This document shows positions 11,998-24,778 of a stretch of DNA of 64,000 bases, piece after piece; within the stretch, counting starts at the first letter, position 1; every line of letters begins with the position of its first letter. The notes beneath the pieces are model-generated. The model did not search any database, was not told the DNA's origin, and saw nothing but the letters and a program-made list of their open reading frames with translations. Made by a program: the position numbers and the translations under genes. This DNA comes from Muricea muricata (taxonomy: Eukaryota > Cnidaria > Anthozoa > Malacalcyonacea > Plexauridae), in the NCBI GenBank assembly GCA_963855995.1, contig OY979718.1, positions 43,936,059 to 44,000,058 on the forward strand, in the 5' to 3' direction.

Positions 11998-12610
11998 ACT
12001 AAAATTCAAATCATGAATAAAGGTGAAAGTTTAAATAAAATGTGTATCATCAATAATATATACATATATATTAAAATATAAACAATTTGGAATCATATAC
12101 AGACACAGTGCTCAATACAATAGTAGAGCAAATAAGAATAAGACTAAAACAAACTTGAAATAATACATTCAGATTTTAATTCACTACAAATTTGTTTCGT
12201 ATAACAGGCAGAAGCCTGTTACACTAATCAGGGGATTGATAAAAATTGTGATGGATTATAAAAACCAGTGATAGAGTGCTTAATGGATAACCAGAGCATA
12301 ATAATTAAAGAATGACACCAAAACTAAGCAAGTTTTGTTTGGCATATTTATTAGTATATAGTTTCGTACTACGCACGTTGTAACGAAGCATTTTTTTATA
12401 TATACTTATACATCTATCTATGTATACATCTATATATATATTAATTATATATAAATATATATATGCATTAATTATATATATATATATATCTGATCGCCTA
12501 ACCGCGTGAAACTCAGAGTAGCGACAGCAAAATTTTGTCTATTGTGTTTAATTATTCGCTCTACTAGTAATGGTATCGAGCGCTCTATACTTTCATCCTG
12601 AAAATATAAC
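11998..12610. other. No gene recognised; AT-rich with short (TA) runs
   Basis: Sequence without ORFs of interest. It contains small TATATA runs at about 12410-12490 that precede the large dinucleotide array. Confidence 0.4.
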
Positions 12611-12630
12611 CTTCTTGGTAATTACAATCA

Positions 12631-12920
<290 letters not shown>

Positions 12921-13185
12921 CTTAAATATTATTATAATTATAGTCACCTAGAAATCCTTTGTTTTACTAGTGACGATTAACAAATAACGTAACTGATAAC
13001 TCGATGCATATACCGATATACGTTAGGTAGGATTACTAGCTGATCGTACCTGATGTTTATGCCAAAACCTCCGCTTGTGATGTTTGCAGGACAGAAAGTT
13101 TACAGCACAAAAAGTTTTATTCTATTTCACTTATTGTTAAATCTCCTATAAGCGTTGGTATTGTCTTGGAGACAATAATATTACA

Positions 13186-13343
13186 AAGTAATAACATGGC
13201 TTTGCGGTTGATTAGTGATTAAATGTCCCTCAAGTCTCGGGAATTTTAGTACAAGTCCCTCGGCCTTCGCTGTCGGAACATTACTAAATCTCCCTCGGCT
13301 TTCGGGTACATTTAATCACTAATCAATCTTAAAGTTATTACTT
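13186..13343. mobile_element. 158-bp foldback element
   Basis: The arms contain GATTAGTGATTAAATGT at the left and the inverted sequence at the right. Outside these, the homology continues through AAGTAATAAC and its inverse. The loop holds CTCGGCCTTCGCTG. No ORF. Confidence 0.7.
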
Positions 13344-13616
13344 ATAAATAGTTTTGAAGTACCAATAAATAACGGCAATTTTAAGATATTATTATTACTA
13401 ATGACATACTACTATATATACCATAATGCACCCAAACTGCTTCTGTGGTTTGAGCACTTACTTGCATTGTGGGTGGAGAGATAGGCCCTTAGAGTGGGTG
13501 GCGGAAAATGTCTGTGAACACTTAATCACTTATTGATATTAGTGATATTAGTGATACATGTGACATAGCTACATTCATATATTTATCTGCTGACTTAACA
13601 TATGACTATACTGAAA

Positions 13617-16600
13617 ATGGCAGGCAATGAAGAAGTAAGTAAAACTATTCACAACGTCATTTGTCATAACATTCTTATATTGGTTTTGCTAAATGAGCGT
13701 TAATTCGGAATGGAAATATCATTCTTAAAAATGATAATCAGCTGTTGATAGCTAGAGTAGATGAAAACCTTGGAGAAAAACGAATTTTACCTACGGTGAA
13801 TATTTTTGAAGGACTTATATGGCATAGCCTGTTAGAAGATGTGCTCGGCTGGTAATTTTCAGTTCACATGGTTCTCGCCACTAATTATAATTAACTAAAT
13901 TTGGTTGGTGGACATTAATTAATAGGTTTAAATACAAAATAATTTCTACAGAATGTGTTCGATGCTTTCATGTTATATAGCGAATATTTTGAAGATCACT
14001 TGAGATATTTTTCAACCTGATTGTCGTAGCTATACAGTAGAATACCGTACTCTAGCATTTACATAGATTCGGCGATCTATTGATGTTCATTTGCCTTCAT
14101 CTAAAACTCATAGTAAAGTTGTACTGATCCCAGTGGCGTAACTCCTTGGCTTTAGCCAGGGACACCCAGTCAATTCGGGGCACCTGAGAAACGTTGTGGG
14201 GGTCCATTAGGCAGTGACATCTCGAGAGATACTCCTTTGCAAAGGTAATTTTTAATGTACTTTTTAAACTTTTATTTTCTGTGTAAATCTAGTACATCGA
14301 CGGTTCGAAGACATATATATTAGTGTCCGAAAGTGTTTTACTACAAGGCCAAAAAGATTAGACAATGAGAGGAGGAAACGTGGGATTTCCTTTGGCCAGA
14401 GGCACATTATCTTATTGCTGCGCAACGTACTGACCGGCTCACTCACAGTGTTTATGTATTATATTCTATTGTATACGAGTCGAATATTTTGTTGTTATAT
14501 AGGAGAAACTGACAATGTCTCAAAATCAAAACATTCAACGATCACGTCGCTCAATCAAGGAATGGTTCAATAAGTACTTTCTCGAAGGTTAGTTACAAGG
14601 AACTTTTTTTAAGCACTATAGTGATACTTATATAGCTATTTCATCATATTGATGTCAAATATTATGACATATTCGTGTGTTTACTTTTAGTAACTGAGAT
14701 ATTCAGTATAGGACACCCATTTAGGAACAATATAGTCGTGGACGCGAAGGAACAAACACATTTTTTCAACAAACTCGGGTCTTCACGTGTTATACATTTG
14801 TCGATAATTGAGTATTATTAAGGTAATTGAATTTTGGAACTCAAGATATTCATTTAGAAAAACGCCTTCGGTTTCGGCATTATTTTCTATTATACAGCCA
14901 GTTGCATCAAGGTTCTCCTATATGAATGCTATGATAAAGCTAAAAAGTAAAAGCCAAGCGCTAAAAATGGGTTTTATGGGTTTTATTGATTAAATAGTCA
15001 TCTCACATATTCATCATGTGTAAAACCGTGAATAGAATGACTAATGGTGTGCGACTTGCAGGGCCTTTTTTAACTATATACGTGGGGGCCAAGGACCCCC
15101 CACCCCCTCGTTTGCCCCCTCCTCCCACTGATGGATTTTGCCCCCCCCCCCCCACTAAGTTGTCATGTTGTTACTTTAATGTTGTCAGCTCCTCGCTGTT
15201 AACGATATATTACACAAAAAAACAGTGCGTTGATGAGCGAAAATGTTAACTAATAATAACTGATTGTAAAGACATTTTAAAAATATTTTTCATTCAATAA
15301 TAAATGTAGAAACTATGTCAGCATATCCCACAATTTGCTGGTCCCTTCGGTCATTACCAAAAGGTCCCTTATGTACACCCCCCCCCACGGGCAATTTCTT
15401 AAAAAAGGCCCTGGCGACTTGTACAGGAATATAAAAATAATTTCAGTGATTGCCCTGTTGAACGTAACCTATCGTACTTTTCGCTCTTGGCTTTTGCCTT
15501 TTAGCATAAAACAACCTTACAAAAAATGAATGTTTATTAACTATTAACTTGTGAGAATTCCAATCTCAAGTAGTATATAGCTACTGTGATATTGGATTTA
15601 TATATGATTATGTCGATATCACTATATATAGGAAACCAATAGAGAATTCCACTCTCGTCCCGAACAGTTAATATTATGACATTTTTCTTGGATACTTGAG
15701 CTAAATAGTTTTTATCAGTTGGCATAATTATATAACTCCGTTCAGTTGCTGTAGTTTAGTAGCTGCCTTGTGGTTCCTTTGCGGTTCCTTTTAAATGTGG
15801 ATTGTATATTTAAGAAATATAAAACATTTTCCGTGTTGATATACAGTTATATCAACACGAGTGGAAATTGGAAAAACGAGAAATTGTGTGGCACAAAGAA
15901 CTTTAACAGAAAAGTAGCGGGAAATTTTCCGTGTTGACATAATTATATCAACACGGCTCTTAGCCAATCAGCGTTCAGAATTTGCAAATGCTATATTATA
16001 AATATATTTCTAAGTCCTTTTAGCTGTTGGTTCTATATAAGTCCTGGTAACTGTTGTCTACATATGTCTGTTTTAAGTGCCGATTATATATTTATAAGTA
16101 GTGTTAGCTGTTGGCTCTCTCTATATATCTTTTAGTTGTCGATTCTATATATAGCAAGTCCTTAATTTAGCTGTTGGTTTTCTATACATGTATATATACA
16201 AGTCTTTTAGCTGTTGGCTCTCCATGTATATATATGACTCCCACTTGGTGTTGATTCTCTTTGTACAAGTTTTATTAGTTCATGGTTCTCTCTATATATA
16301 TCTTTTAGCTGTTGATTTTTTTATATATTTATACATAATTTTTAGTCGTCGGTTCTTTCTAAGGTATATCGAAGAGAAAACTAGACTTGTTGGTTTATGA
16401 CGTCGCTTTTCGTGCGCACATATTGCACGAAATTGTTTTGTTTGCTATACTGTTCCACAATTATTTTCAAAGCATATACAGAATGTCAAAATAGGATAAA
16501 TTTGAAGGAAAAAATTGTAGGCTTGACGGTTTAGCATACGTTACTGTTAGCTATAGTTCGTTCAAAAGAGGGCCAGTGTAAAGCTTAACTACTTCACGAC

Positions 16601-19600
16601 CATATGCACAACTTATTTAAAATTTTATACAACTATCATTTTTGGAGGTTGGACAAAAAAGTCAATCCATTCATACATTGTCGGACTCTTGACTGGATCA
16701 CATGGAATATCTTAGGATGAAGCTACAACGGCTCCTAAGGATGGTCTAGATATTTTATTAAAACGGACTTCAGGTACATGGCAGAGCGGCATGGCATGTC
16801 GCAATATCATGCATAATAAAACCAAAAGTTTTGGTGTCTATAGTAAGCTCCTGTTCCTGTGCGATTGGGCTTTTTCTTGAGGTCGTATGTGAGATACAAA
16901 AAGACATTTTTCTCTCAATATAGAACGCTCCTGACGAAAATATCACTTGAAACCTATTTGCTCATTTTGCTGGTGCCTAAGAACATCAGCACAATGTTTT
17001 GCCTATATTGCACTCTGTGCCTCCTATCACAAGGCCCGCCAAAGGTTTTATGCAAGGTCATGCAGAACGACATACATACACCATAAGATGTAACTTCGTA
17101 TTACTATAAAATATGGGGGGGGATAGAATATCTATATAGCCAGATCTTTAGGCATAAGTTCAACTGAGAAAGAGAGAGAAAGAGATCTACACCACCGTAG
17201 GGCATTACTAATCCAAAAATAATCTTTGAAATGCATCGTAGCTTTAACCGAAGATATTCTATGTGATCCAGTCAAGAGCTTGACAACATGAATGGATTGA
17301 TGATTTTCCAAGTCCAACTTCCAAGAATGATGATTGTATAAAATATTAAGTGAGTTTGTGAAGTAGTAATGTTTACAATTAGGGCCATTTATACGAGCGA
17401 AAATAAGCCGCGGCTTAAATAGGCCGCGGCTTAAATAAGTCGAGAACGTCTGTATAAACGTACAATTTCTTTGCGACTAAAATAAGCCGCGGCTAATTTT
17501 AGCCCAGGGTTCGGGCCTCGTCTTAAATTGGCCGCGGCCAATTTTAGGCGGGAAAACCTCGTAAAAACGCTTCGTTCGCGACCAAGGCAAGTCTATTTAT
17601 ACGATGTTTATTAATATTATTTATTATTAGTTTAGTTTATTACTATGATGTTCGAGACCAAGGCAAGTCTGTTTATATGATGTGTTGTCCTATTTATACG
17701 AGTGTTTTGGGCTATTTTAATAAATTTAGTAAAACTGGCGTATAAAAGGCTGCGTTCTCGACTTATTTTAGCCGCGGCCTATTTAAGCCGCGGCTTATTT
17801 TCGCTCGTATAAATGGCCCTATTGACGATCTTTTGAATGAACTATACCTAACAGTAAACATTGCTGAAAGTTCACCAAAATTTCGTCCAAGTTATCACAA
17901 AAATTTCGATCTGCATATATAATTTTAGGACGCAGTATAGTTGTCGATATATGGAAACTAGCAGATGGTACAGCTATCATAGGAGGCAGATTTGTCTAAA
18001 ACATCTGCCACATGCTACTTTGCTAACGAATATGTGGCGATACAAATTTCTTCAGTAACATATGGGCATGCTGTTGAAGTAGCATTACAGTGTAGTTTTA
18101 ATCATTTCAAATCTAATAATAATGGCATCTTAAAAATTTGTACGATACTGGTAACTACATTAGATGTTAAAGTAACAAATTTATTATATTTACAAACTAT
18201 ATATTCCTTGAGTTTATGTATCTGGCAAGTTAACCACACCACGGCACGTATCATTTCCTTTACTTCACTCATCATCATAGCGGATATTTAGTGTGGCCAA
18301 TATGTCAGGAAAAACACAAGTCACGTTTGGAAACTTAAAAGATACGAGAATTTGGTACCAAAAAACTGATGTTTTCATGACATGCCGAGACTTAGCTTTG
18401 CAATTTTAATTTCCGCATATATCGCTATAGCCTTTCTATACATGTAATTTTTTATCGAAATATTCAATAACTAGTTTAGAAAAGTATGTGATTGATCACT
18501 TGACGGCCATTTTGCACAAGCTTCTTGCTCATTATCATAATGCTTGATGTTATTCTTGGTGTTGTAAAAACTTGTTCACGAGTTGTTGCTAAAGTGAATT
18601 TACAGGAGATTTAAATGATTAGCCAATGCTTAGTATTAGCGTTTAGTAAAGGGAGAAAGCTAATTATTGTACGAGCAATACAAGCCTGCCAAAAGAAACT
18701 TGTACACAAAAACATTATACTTATTTGTATAAATCTTATCAATTTCTTACAAAGTGGCACCTTTGTATAATTTTGGTAGATTTTCATAGAAATCGCAATA
18801 TAGGTGGAGCAATCTATCAACGCTATGAATTTCATGCAATTCTATTAAAAGAAAAGTTGAAAACTTGACGTTTGTCCTACAATTTGTGTCATTCAAAATT
18901 CAATTTGAAATGGAGTAACAGATGCACATAGTAATCTTAATGTAAAATTTTCTTTTGCTCGAAACTGAGAGAATGGAGGGCAGTGACTCGAGGGAGAATA
19001 AGCTTTAGAATGCTAAAAAACCCGTATCAGTTTGATGTGCAATGTAAAAACGGCGTTTATATCGGACTTGTAGATATGAAGAACTGAGTCTGGCACCTTT
19101 GTTACCTGGACAGTACATAGACTACGTTAACTCCGGAAATATTGTTTGAAACTCCACCAAATTTGTAGGATATTTATTTCTTGCATAGAAGACCATTTTT
19201 GAATTTTCACATGTTAACATGCTCACATGTTAACCACATGTGGTTGTTAAAAATCATCCATTGTAAAGTCACATGTGTTCCAAATGTGGATCACATGTGA
19301 ATCGCATGCGTTTTTACCACATGTGGATCACATGTGAAATGTTGTTCCAATTTCACATGTGGGTTTTTTCATGTGGCTTTTTCGTAAGGGCTGAGAGACG
19401 CACCTTACTTCTACAGAGTTATTATAAAATGCATTTAAGATTACATTTTGTTGTATACTATATGAGACTTATGCAATACACCAAGACATTATATTCTAAA
19501 CTGAACGTTGCTGGCACTTTTCAGAATTTAAAAAGATATTTCTGGACTTGAGCGTTTTGACTTTTATCGGTAATCTGAGCCGAAAGCAGACGATCAACAC

Positions 19601-22600
19601 TGCCACCCATGTTCAGTTAACAACTAAAAATTACATACTGAACTCAAAACTACTAATTCCAGAACCATTTTTCCCATTCCAAACATTCGCAACTTAGTAG
19701 CCGTGTCAACACGATATAATAGCAAGGTTTAAGTTTGACTAAGTTAAGTTTGACTAGATTGCAAATTTTGCATGTTTTCCAGAGTAGGATGGAAAAATTA
19801 TCTTAGATTAATCCAAGCCGATCTCTTAAGTGAAGCTTGGCTCTAGGGCTGTTGTCTTAGCATTCCTAGGCGCTTTCTCCTTGTATGAAATTGTACGAAC
19901 CTTTATTGAAAGTAGAATGGAATTTGATTTAGCGTTCATGCATGAATTTATATTCCACACTATCTATGCAAAATGTCTGGTAAATTCATGCATGAATGCC
20001 GAATTATGGTTCATATAACCATATCATTTCCGCAAATCCATATTATGAAAAATATTTCATAGACATTTCAGTGCGTACAATGAATTTTCCAATTTATTTC
20101 TCAGTGGATAGCTTAAGAGCCTCTTTCAGAGGTCACAGCTAATGGGCTTTTCATCATATAGAGCATATATTGATCAGCATATTGCAACTGTTCATATATT
20201 AAGAGACTGTCAATCAAGATCTCTCTAAAAATAGTTTTTTCATTATATTATTCTACTTACTTTTTTAAAAAACTTTAAGTGTTTTACTAATTCAATGCGG
20301 ACATTTGAAACTAAAAAACACTAAAACACTAAACAAGTTTGAGCATAGGACTGATATACTAACTTGATTGCCTTTTTTAGGTCAATCATTGATTAAAACT
20401 CAAAATGAAGCTCTTGAAAACTTGGATCCGAACGCTCCATGGTATTCGAAGTTGATCGTAAAGCACCGTCGCGTGGTCGGAATTCTTATCCCGTTCACCA
20501 TCGTGCATTTCATCTGGTGGACATGTGCGATTCGATACAACTACTGGGAGCTATTCCCTAACAGATACTTTATGTCAATTACAATGATTTTTGGATCTTT
20601 GATAGCAGGTGACAAAGACAATGGTCTGCAATGGTGTTATTGCTCTTGCTCGTACACACCGTTCTTAGATAGTTTGATATGATCACCAATTTAACCGAGT
20701 TTGGGACTGGGATCAAAGAACGACGCATTCGAATTCGTACCGGTAATAATTCCGTATTCTCATATAAATCTTAATCCAAGCCCTAACCCAAACCCTATCC
20801 TAACCAACATTTTATTTGTCATGTTTTTGATTAGATTTAGGGCTTGGATTAAAATTTAATTTCGCGTACTGAGAACACGGAATTATTACCTTCGTACCGT
20901 AGGTAAATTATCCGTGGTCACACAAAGCGTTTTAGTGCAGCATTTTAGATGCTTGTAATGCTAAAATATAGGTAGCATGGCTTAGCCTGCGAGCAGGCTT
21001 GTATGGCTGAACGAATTTGACATTAATGTTTTTCATTTGTATTGAAAAGAAATGTCTAGGGTTACTAGCTGTTTTTCATAAACATCAGGCTATGAAGTTC
21101 TCTAATATCTTAGACTGGAAAATTTCTTCTCCATAGAACAACGCTTGATTATTACCATATTTAGCTTGGGACAACATATTATGTGATTTAAAGCGCAACT
21201 ATTCGCACGTGTTAATTTCGTGAAATCTAGTGACGACTGTATAAAACATTAAAACTCTTTTTGATTGAGTACAAAATACACGGTTCTGATTGGTTGACGT
21301 TTCCACCAATCGTAATCAACTTTAATCACTTTTTTATACAACTAGCTCCATGTCTTCAAACAGCAAGAACTGTGAAAAATTCTTTAAAGGCCTGTGTCAA
21401 CGATTGCTTTCATTGGCATATTTTACCCATCACATTTTAAACTGATTTATTTATTTATTTAAAAGCTTCCACAAAATATAAACAATGGTGCGGGTTGGTA
21501 CAACAGAGCTAAGCTCTAACCTATAAGCGCGCCCTTAAATCCGTGCGAATTATTTATGACTTGAACAAGTAAGCAGGTCAAGAGAGCCTATCATGGCATG
21601 TCACTCCCTTGTGCATGAAATTGAAGGTGTTCTTAGTGCGCACTCCGTCCATTGTCCTAGCTTATAGAACGTACATTCGAGCGATGATAACACCACGCAA
21701 GCGTACAAGAAAAAGCAAAGAGTACTCGGCATATTTTGTGGTGTTTCTTGTGTTGTTCATTCCTTATATACCTTACTTTCTATAGGTATGACAAGTGAAG
21801 GAGGCAGTAGTGTAGCGTTTCCCGTGATGACGTTGGCATTTCAAATCAGCCCCTCGATCGCTCGAGATTTTTCGTTGATGATCCAATCTGTTGGAATGAC
21901 CGCGGCTGCATTTACGATCTTCTGGATGAAAATTCAACTGGAATGGCGTTCTGTACTATTTTGCTCGGTCGGCGGAGCTGTTGGGATGGTTATCGGCTTG
22001 GAATTTATTGATCCCAACCTCACACCCCCACAAAAGAAAATGGGTTTTGTTAGCATCTGGTTCGCGTTTGCCTTTGCCCTTTTTCTACTAAACGTCTATC
22101 ATAAACGAGTGACATTTAAAGTCATACCACAGTTCAAGGCTTGGAAAGCGTGCACTCTCCTAGTGACTGGATTCTTCGGTGGAATATTCTCAGCAATATC
22201 TGGTAGCGGTCTTGATGTGTGCAGTTTTAGCGTTCTCACATTGCTGTTTAGGTTAGTATACGCATGTGAAACTAATTAGCCTTTCTCACGCTATACGACC
22301 AGGCCTTGAAATACGTCATTTCAAGGCGACAAAAAAATATAATTTTTTTTTGCAAACAATCGTTGACACTGGTTGGTTCCTTTAGAGTTGATAAAAAATT
22401 GGATAAAATTGCGAAATTTTCCTAAAAGATGTAAATACACACGGTAAATATGCATTTCGCATCACGTTTTTTCTTGGCAAACTTTCAACCGGTCGCGCAA
22501 ATTTAGCACCAGTAACTTTATTCTGATTAAATTTAGTCAATTTTTTTGTTTTGATGAAGTTAATTCGGTGATGAAGTTCACAGTCAGGTGCAAAGACCAA

Positions 22601-23526
22601 CGCACACGACGGATGTGAAAACTAGCAAATTATTATGACTGACATCTAAAAATTGTTCGATGATCAACGCAAAGTTAACGTTGTTCAGACCAGGGTCCTG
22701 ACGTTGCAATTGCTTCACAAGCGTTGGTTGAACACTAGCAAACACACAGCGATATAGCGTCCATTTATGTTTGATTACATGACGTCGAATTCACTTTTAA
22801 TTCCACCCTTACATCGCTGTAATTTTAGTGTTAAGATATAGTTGATGAAATGTCTTCTACGTCATAGATTTGTCATACTTTTGCAACACTATGGCTAATT
22901 CACGTTTGCTACACGTTGATGAACACTGTTTAAATGAACGTTTATAGTGTACTTAGACGCTCAGAAAAACAGGTGTCTTCTTCCTCCTTTGTGACGCTAT
23001 AGTTCGAATATTGTTCATGTTTAGGGTTTCGGAGAAAACGGCCACGCCAACTTCAGTTTTACTTATGGCAGGAAACACTCTTATTGGTTTCTACTGGAGA
23101 CAAGTAATGATGCGAGCTATTCACATTGATTCCTACTATTACCTTGCTGTCTGTGCTCCTATTGTCGTACTGGGCGCTCCACTGGGCTCAGTTATCGGCA
23201 GTCATTTCCATCGCCAAGTCCTTGCCTCGTTTAACTACTTCACTGATACCGTCGCTTTAATTAGCGGATTTGCCATTGTCAAACTGGATGCAATCCTTAT
23301 TGGAGTTTCCATTGGGATCATCTTACTCGGTTTTGTGTTCTTTGGTTTGCTTTGTTACATCGGGCACCGGCTCATGAGGAAAATTCTTAACGAATGGAAA
23401 GAATCAGAGAATGGAATTAGCCTGAGAAATAGGCAGGAAGTTATCATTGAGGAAAAAATTCCTGGAGGAATGGAGGATGAAAAATCCAACGTTGAGGCAG
23501 GTGATTCTCGTGGTACATGCTTATAA
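13617..23526 (+). CDS. TauE/SafE (TSUP) family membrane transporter, five exons, 432 residues
   Basis: Exons: 13617-13634, 14503-14587, 20381-20608, 21786-22251 and 23025-23526. All introns are GT-AG and the phases agree (0,1,1,2). The protein starts MAGNEEEKLTMSQ. It is multi-pass hydrophobic and shows both TSUP half-repeats: GGSSVAFPVMTLAF at about 116-129 and GGIFSAISGSGLDVCSF at about 242-258. After these come EKTATPTSVLLMAGN (about 269-283) and GAPLGSVIG (about 316-324). The C-terminus is acidic and cytosolic-looking. TSUP proteins carry sulfite, sulfonates or related organic anions across membranes in bacteria; I infer transport but not the substrate. The first 18-nt exon is the weakest part; if wrong, translation could start at MSQNQN in exon 2. 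A possible AATAAA lies at 24012. Confidence 0.9.
15059..15413. mobile_element. 355-bp hAT-type MITE with 8-bp target-site duplication (intron 2 of the TSUP gene)
   Basis: The tips are CAGGGCCTTTTTTAA and its inverse. The 8-mer GCGACTTG is repeated exactly on both sides (15051-15058 and 15414-15421). Just inside both ends lie long C runs on the plus strand (about 15096-15163 and 15378-15387). The 77-codon Pro-rich ORF here is an artefact. It is non-autonomous and sits in the intron between exons 2 and 3. Confidence 0.92.
15830..15957 (+). repeat. Paired GTGTTGATATA hairpins, dispersed repeat copy 1
   Basis: Two short stem-loops, CGTGTTGATATA with TTATATCAACACG (15831-15861) and CGTGTTGACATA with TATATCAACACGG (15929-15957), flank a block that reads GGAAAAACGAGAAATTGTG. 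The same hairpin plus the flanking GAAATTGTGTGG-like block occurs inverted at about 45930-45993. Unknown family. Confidence 0.6.
16010..16365. repeat. Degenerate minisatellite, TTTTAGCTGTTGGTTCTCT units
   Basis: About eight imperfect units of roughly 35-45 bp. Each has a core like TTTTAGCTGTTGGTTCT followed by a TATATA-rich tail. Units are strongly diverged, suggesting an old array. It lies within intron 2 of the TSUP gene. The 70-codon ORF in it is chance. Confidence 0.75.
16619..17349. mobile_element. 730-bp element with about 110-bp terminal inverted repeats
   Basis: The left arm (about 16619-16745) and right arm (about 17224-17349) are inverted copies. They share TTTTATACAA at the outer ends, then TTGGA.GTTGGAC, CAATCCATTCAT, CTCTTGACTGGATCACAT and GAATATCTT. 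The interior shows no transposase. It lies 31 bp left of MITE copy B. Confidence 0.72.
17381..17820. mobile_element. 440-bp MITE, AGGGCCATTTATACGAGCGA family, copy B (inverted interior)
   Basis: It has the same 5' and 3' tips and CCGCGG arm units as copy A at 8313-8751. It is flanked by a 3-bp ATT direct repeat. The interior matches copy A read on the other strand: the CGACCAAGGCAAGTC side is on the left here and on the right in copy A. Within this copy a block beginning GACCAAGGCAAGTCTATTTA is duplicated about 75 bp apart. Confidence 0.88.
19205..19378. repeat. Cluster of CACATGTG palindromes
   Basis: Eight CACATGT hexa/heptamers, most of them full CACATGTG palindromes, are packed into about 170 bp in intron 2 of the TSUP gene. 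They are spaced irregularly with T-rich links and the tract is followed by TTTTTCGTAAGGG. The density is far beyond chance. This could be the end of an uncharacterised transposon. Confidence 0.7.
20742..20890. mobile_element. 149-bp MITE, GGTAATAATTCCG family, copy 1, with 8-bp TSD (intron 3 of the TSUP gene)
   Basis: The ends are GGTAATAATTCCGTATTCTC and the inverse. The 8-mer TTCGTACC is duplicated on both sides (20734-20741, 20891-20898). The centre has TTAGGG-like runs (CCCTAACCCAAACCCTA), but they are part of the element. A second copy is at 36093-36251. Confidence 0.9.
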
Positions 23527-24011
23527 AATCGCAAACTACAAACGTTGCAGAATATACTACATGTTATAAAGTTGGTTTGCATTTTTGTACGTACTGTATA
23601 TTTTAGTATACCATCGACACGAACAGCATAATATAGTACAATGGGCTATCCATCACTGACTGGAAAATAACACAATAGAACCTAGTTTGAAGAACATTAC
23701 CAAGATATTGGTGTATTGGCGTAACAATATTTACAATGACATATGCATTAAGTCCTATATAGCATGGTATATATCTTGTGCAACACGAGTAGCTGAAAAA
23801 TACAATAACCTATTTTGACACACATTAGGAAATTATTGATGTATCGACATAACTTAATATTGTTACAGTAACATATTCTTTTGTTATATACCCAGTTTCA
23901 AAGTTCAATTGTCCTGTTTTCTAATCGGACAAAGCCATTTCTCGTGCCAGTCCACAAAACGTCGTGTCCACGGCGTTGCTTTGGTTGTGAGGTGAAATAC
24001 ATTTTGTTGTC

Positions 24012-24017
24012 AATAAA
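24012..24017 (+). promoter_or_regulatory. Possible polyadenylation signal of the TSUP gene
   Basis: First AATAAA downstream of the TSUP stop codon, about 490 nt after it. Position is plausible but unproven. Confidence 0.25.
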
Positions 24018-24260
24018 ACTGGAAGTGGAGCGTCCTTACCGTGATACGTCAATTGATTAAAATTAGTCCAGTTTTGGGATAAAGCCGAGTATATATTGTA
24101 ATTTTTAAAGCACTGAACCCTAAGGATCACCAGTATGTTGTGATCTCTCGACCGCCAAAGTTTCACTCGGGCTCTTCTCGGAAAACATCGACGGTGCATG
24201 TTGGAATCACAAAACCTACCGTTTCCTTCGCTTAGTAAAAAGTGTTTTAAAATCACCATG

Positions 24261-24505
24261 GCCACAGTATAGCGAGTTAACTGCAGTTGGACCACTCAGC
24301 AGTGCAACATGTCCCCCTATTTTTATGCAGTTTACAGGCCAGAATAATGGCGGATCAGCCAGTCCATGCAGTGTTTGATTGGCCAGAAAATGCAATTCAC
24401 TGCATGGCCAGAACCTGCGTAATGAACATGCCTAATGGAACATGCGTGGGGACACAAACCTCCATGGTAGCGACTCGAGTTGCCCTCGCGTTTATTTCGA
24501 TTCTG
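24261..24505 (+). repeat. About 240-bp dispersed repeat, copy 1
   Basis: It begins CCACAGTATAGCGAG and contains CACTCAGCAGT, CAACATGTCCCCCTATTTTT and TTGGCCAGAAAATGCA. It ends in a CGACTCGAGTTG.CCT block. The same order of blocks appears twice more at 48509-48715 and 48750-48975. No ORF is conserved between copies. Class unknown, possibly a SINE or MITE. Confidence 0.75.
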
Positions 24506-24778
24506 TGACATGGTATGTAATTGCAAAATTATACATTATAACGTGTTTAACAGTACACTGCGCAAATCTTGATAAATCAATTATATCTTTCATTTTCCTT
24601 GATAAAAAAATATTTGTAGCAGAAATTTGGTGTCGGTGGTAAAATAACCGAGCTATTGGTAAAAGAAAATGCACACAAAACCATTTTTAAATTTAAAGCA
24701 TGAGAAAATTCAGTTTTAAAAACTCAACTGAAGATTACTTGAGATAAAAATAGCTATCCTGTGTAGAGTCTTGTTATT

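Noticed and set aside
14130-14250. Possible hAT tip CAGTGGCGTAACTCC
   Set aside because: No inverted partner or target duplication could be found nearby.
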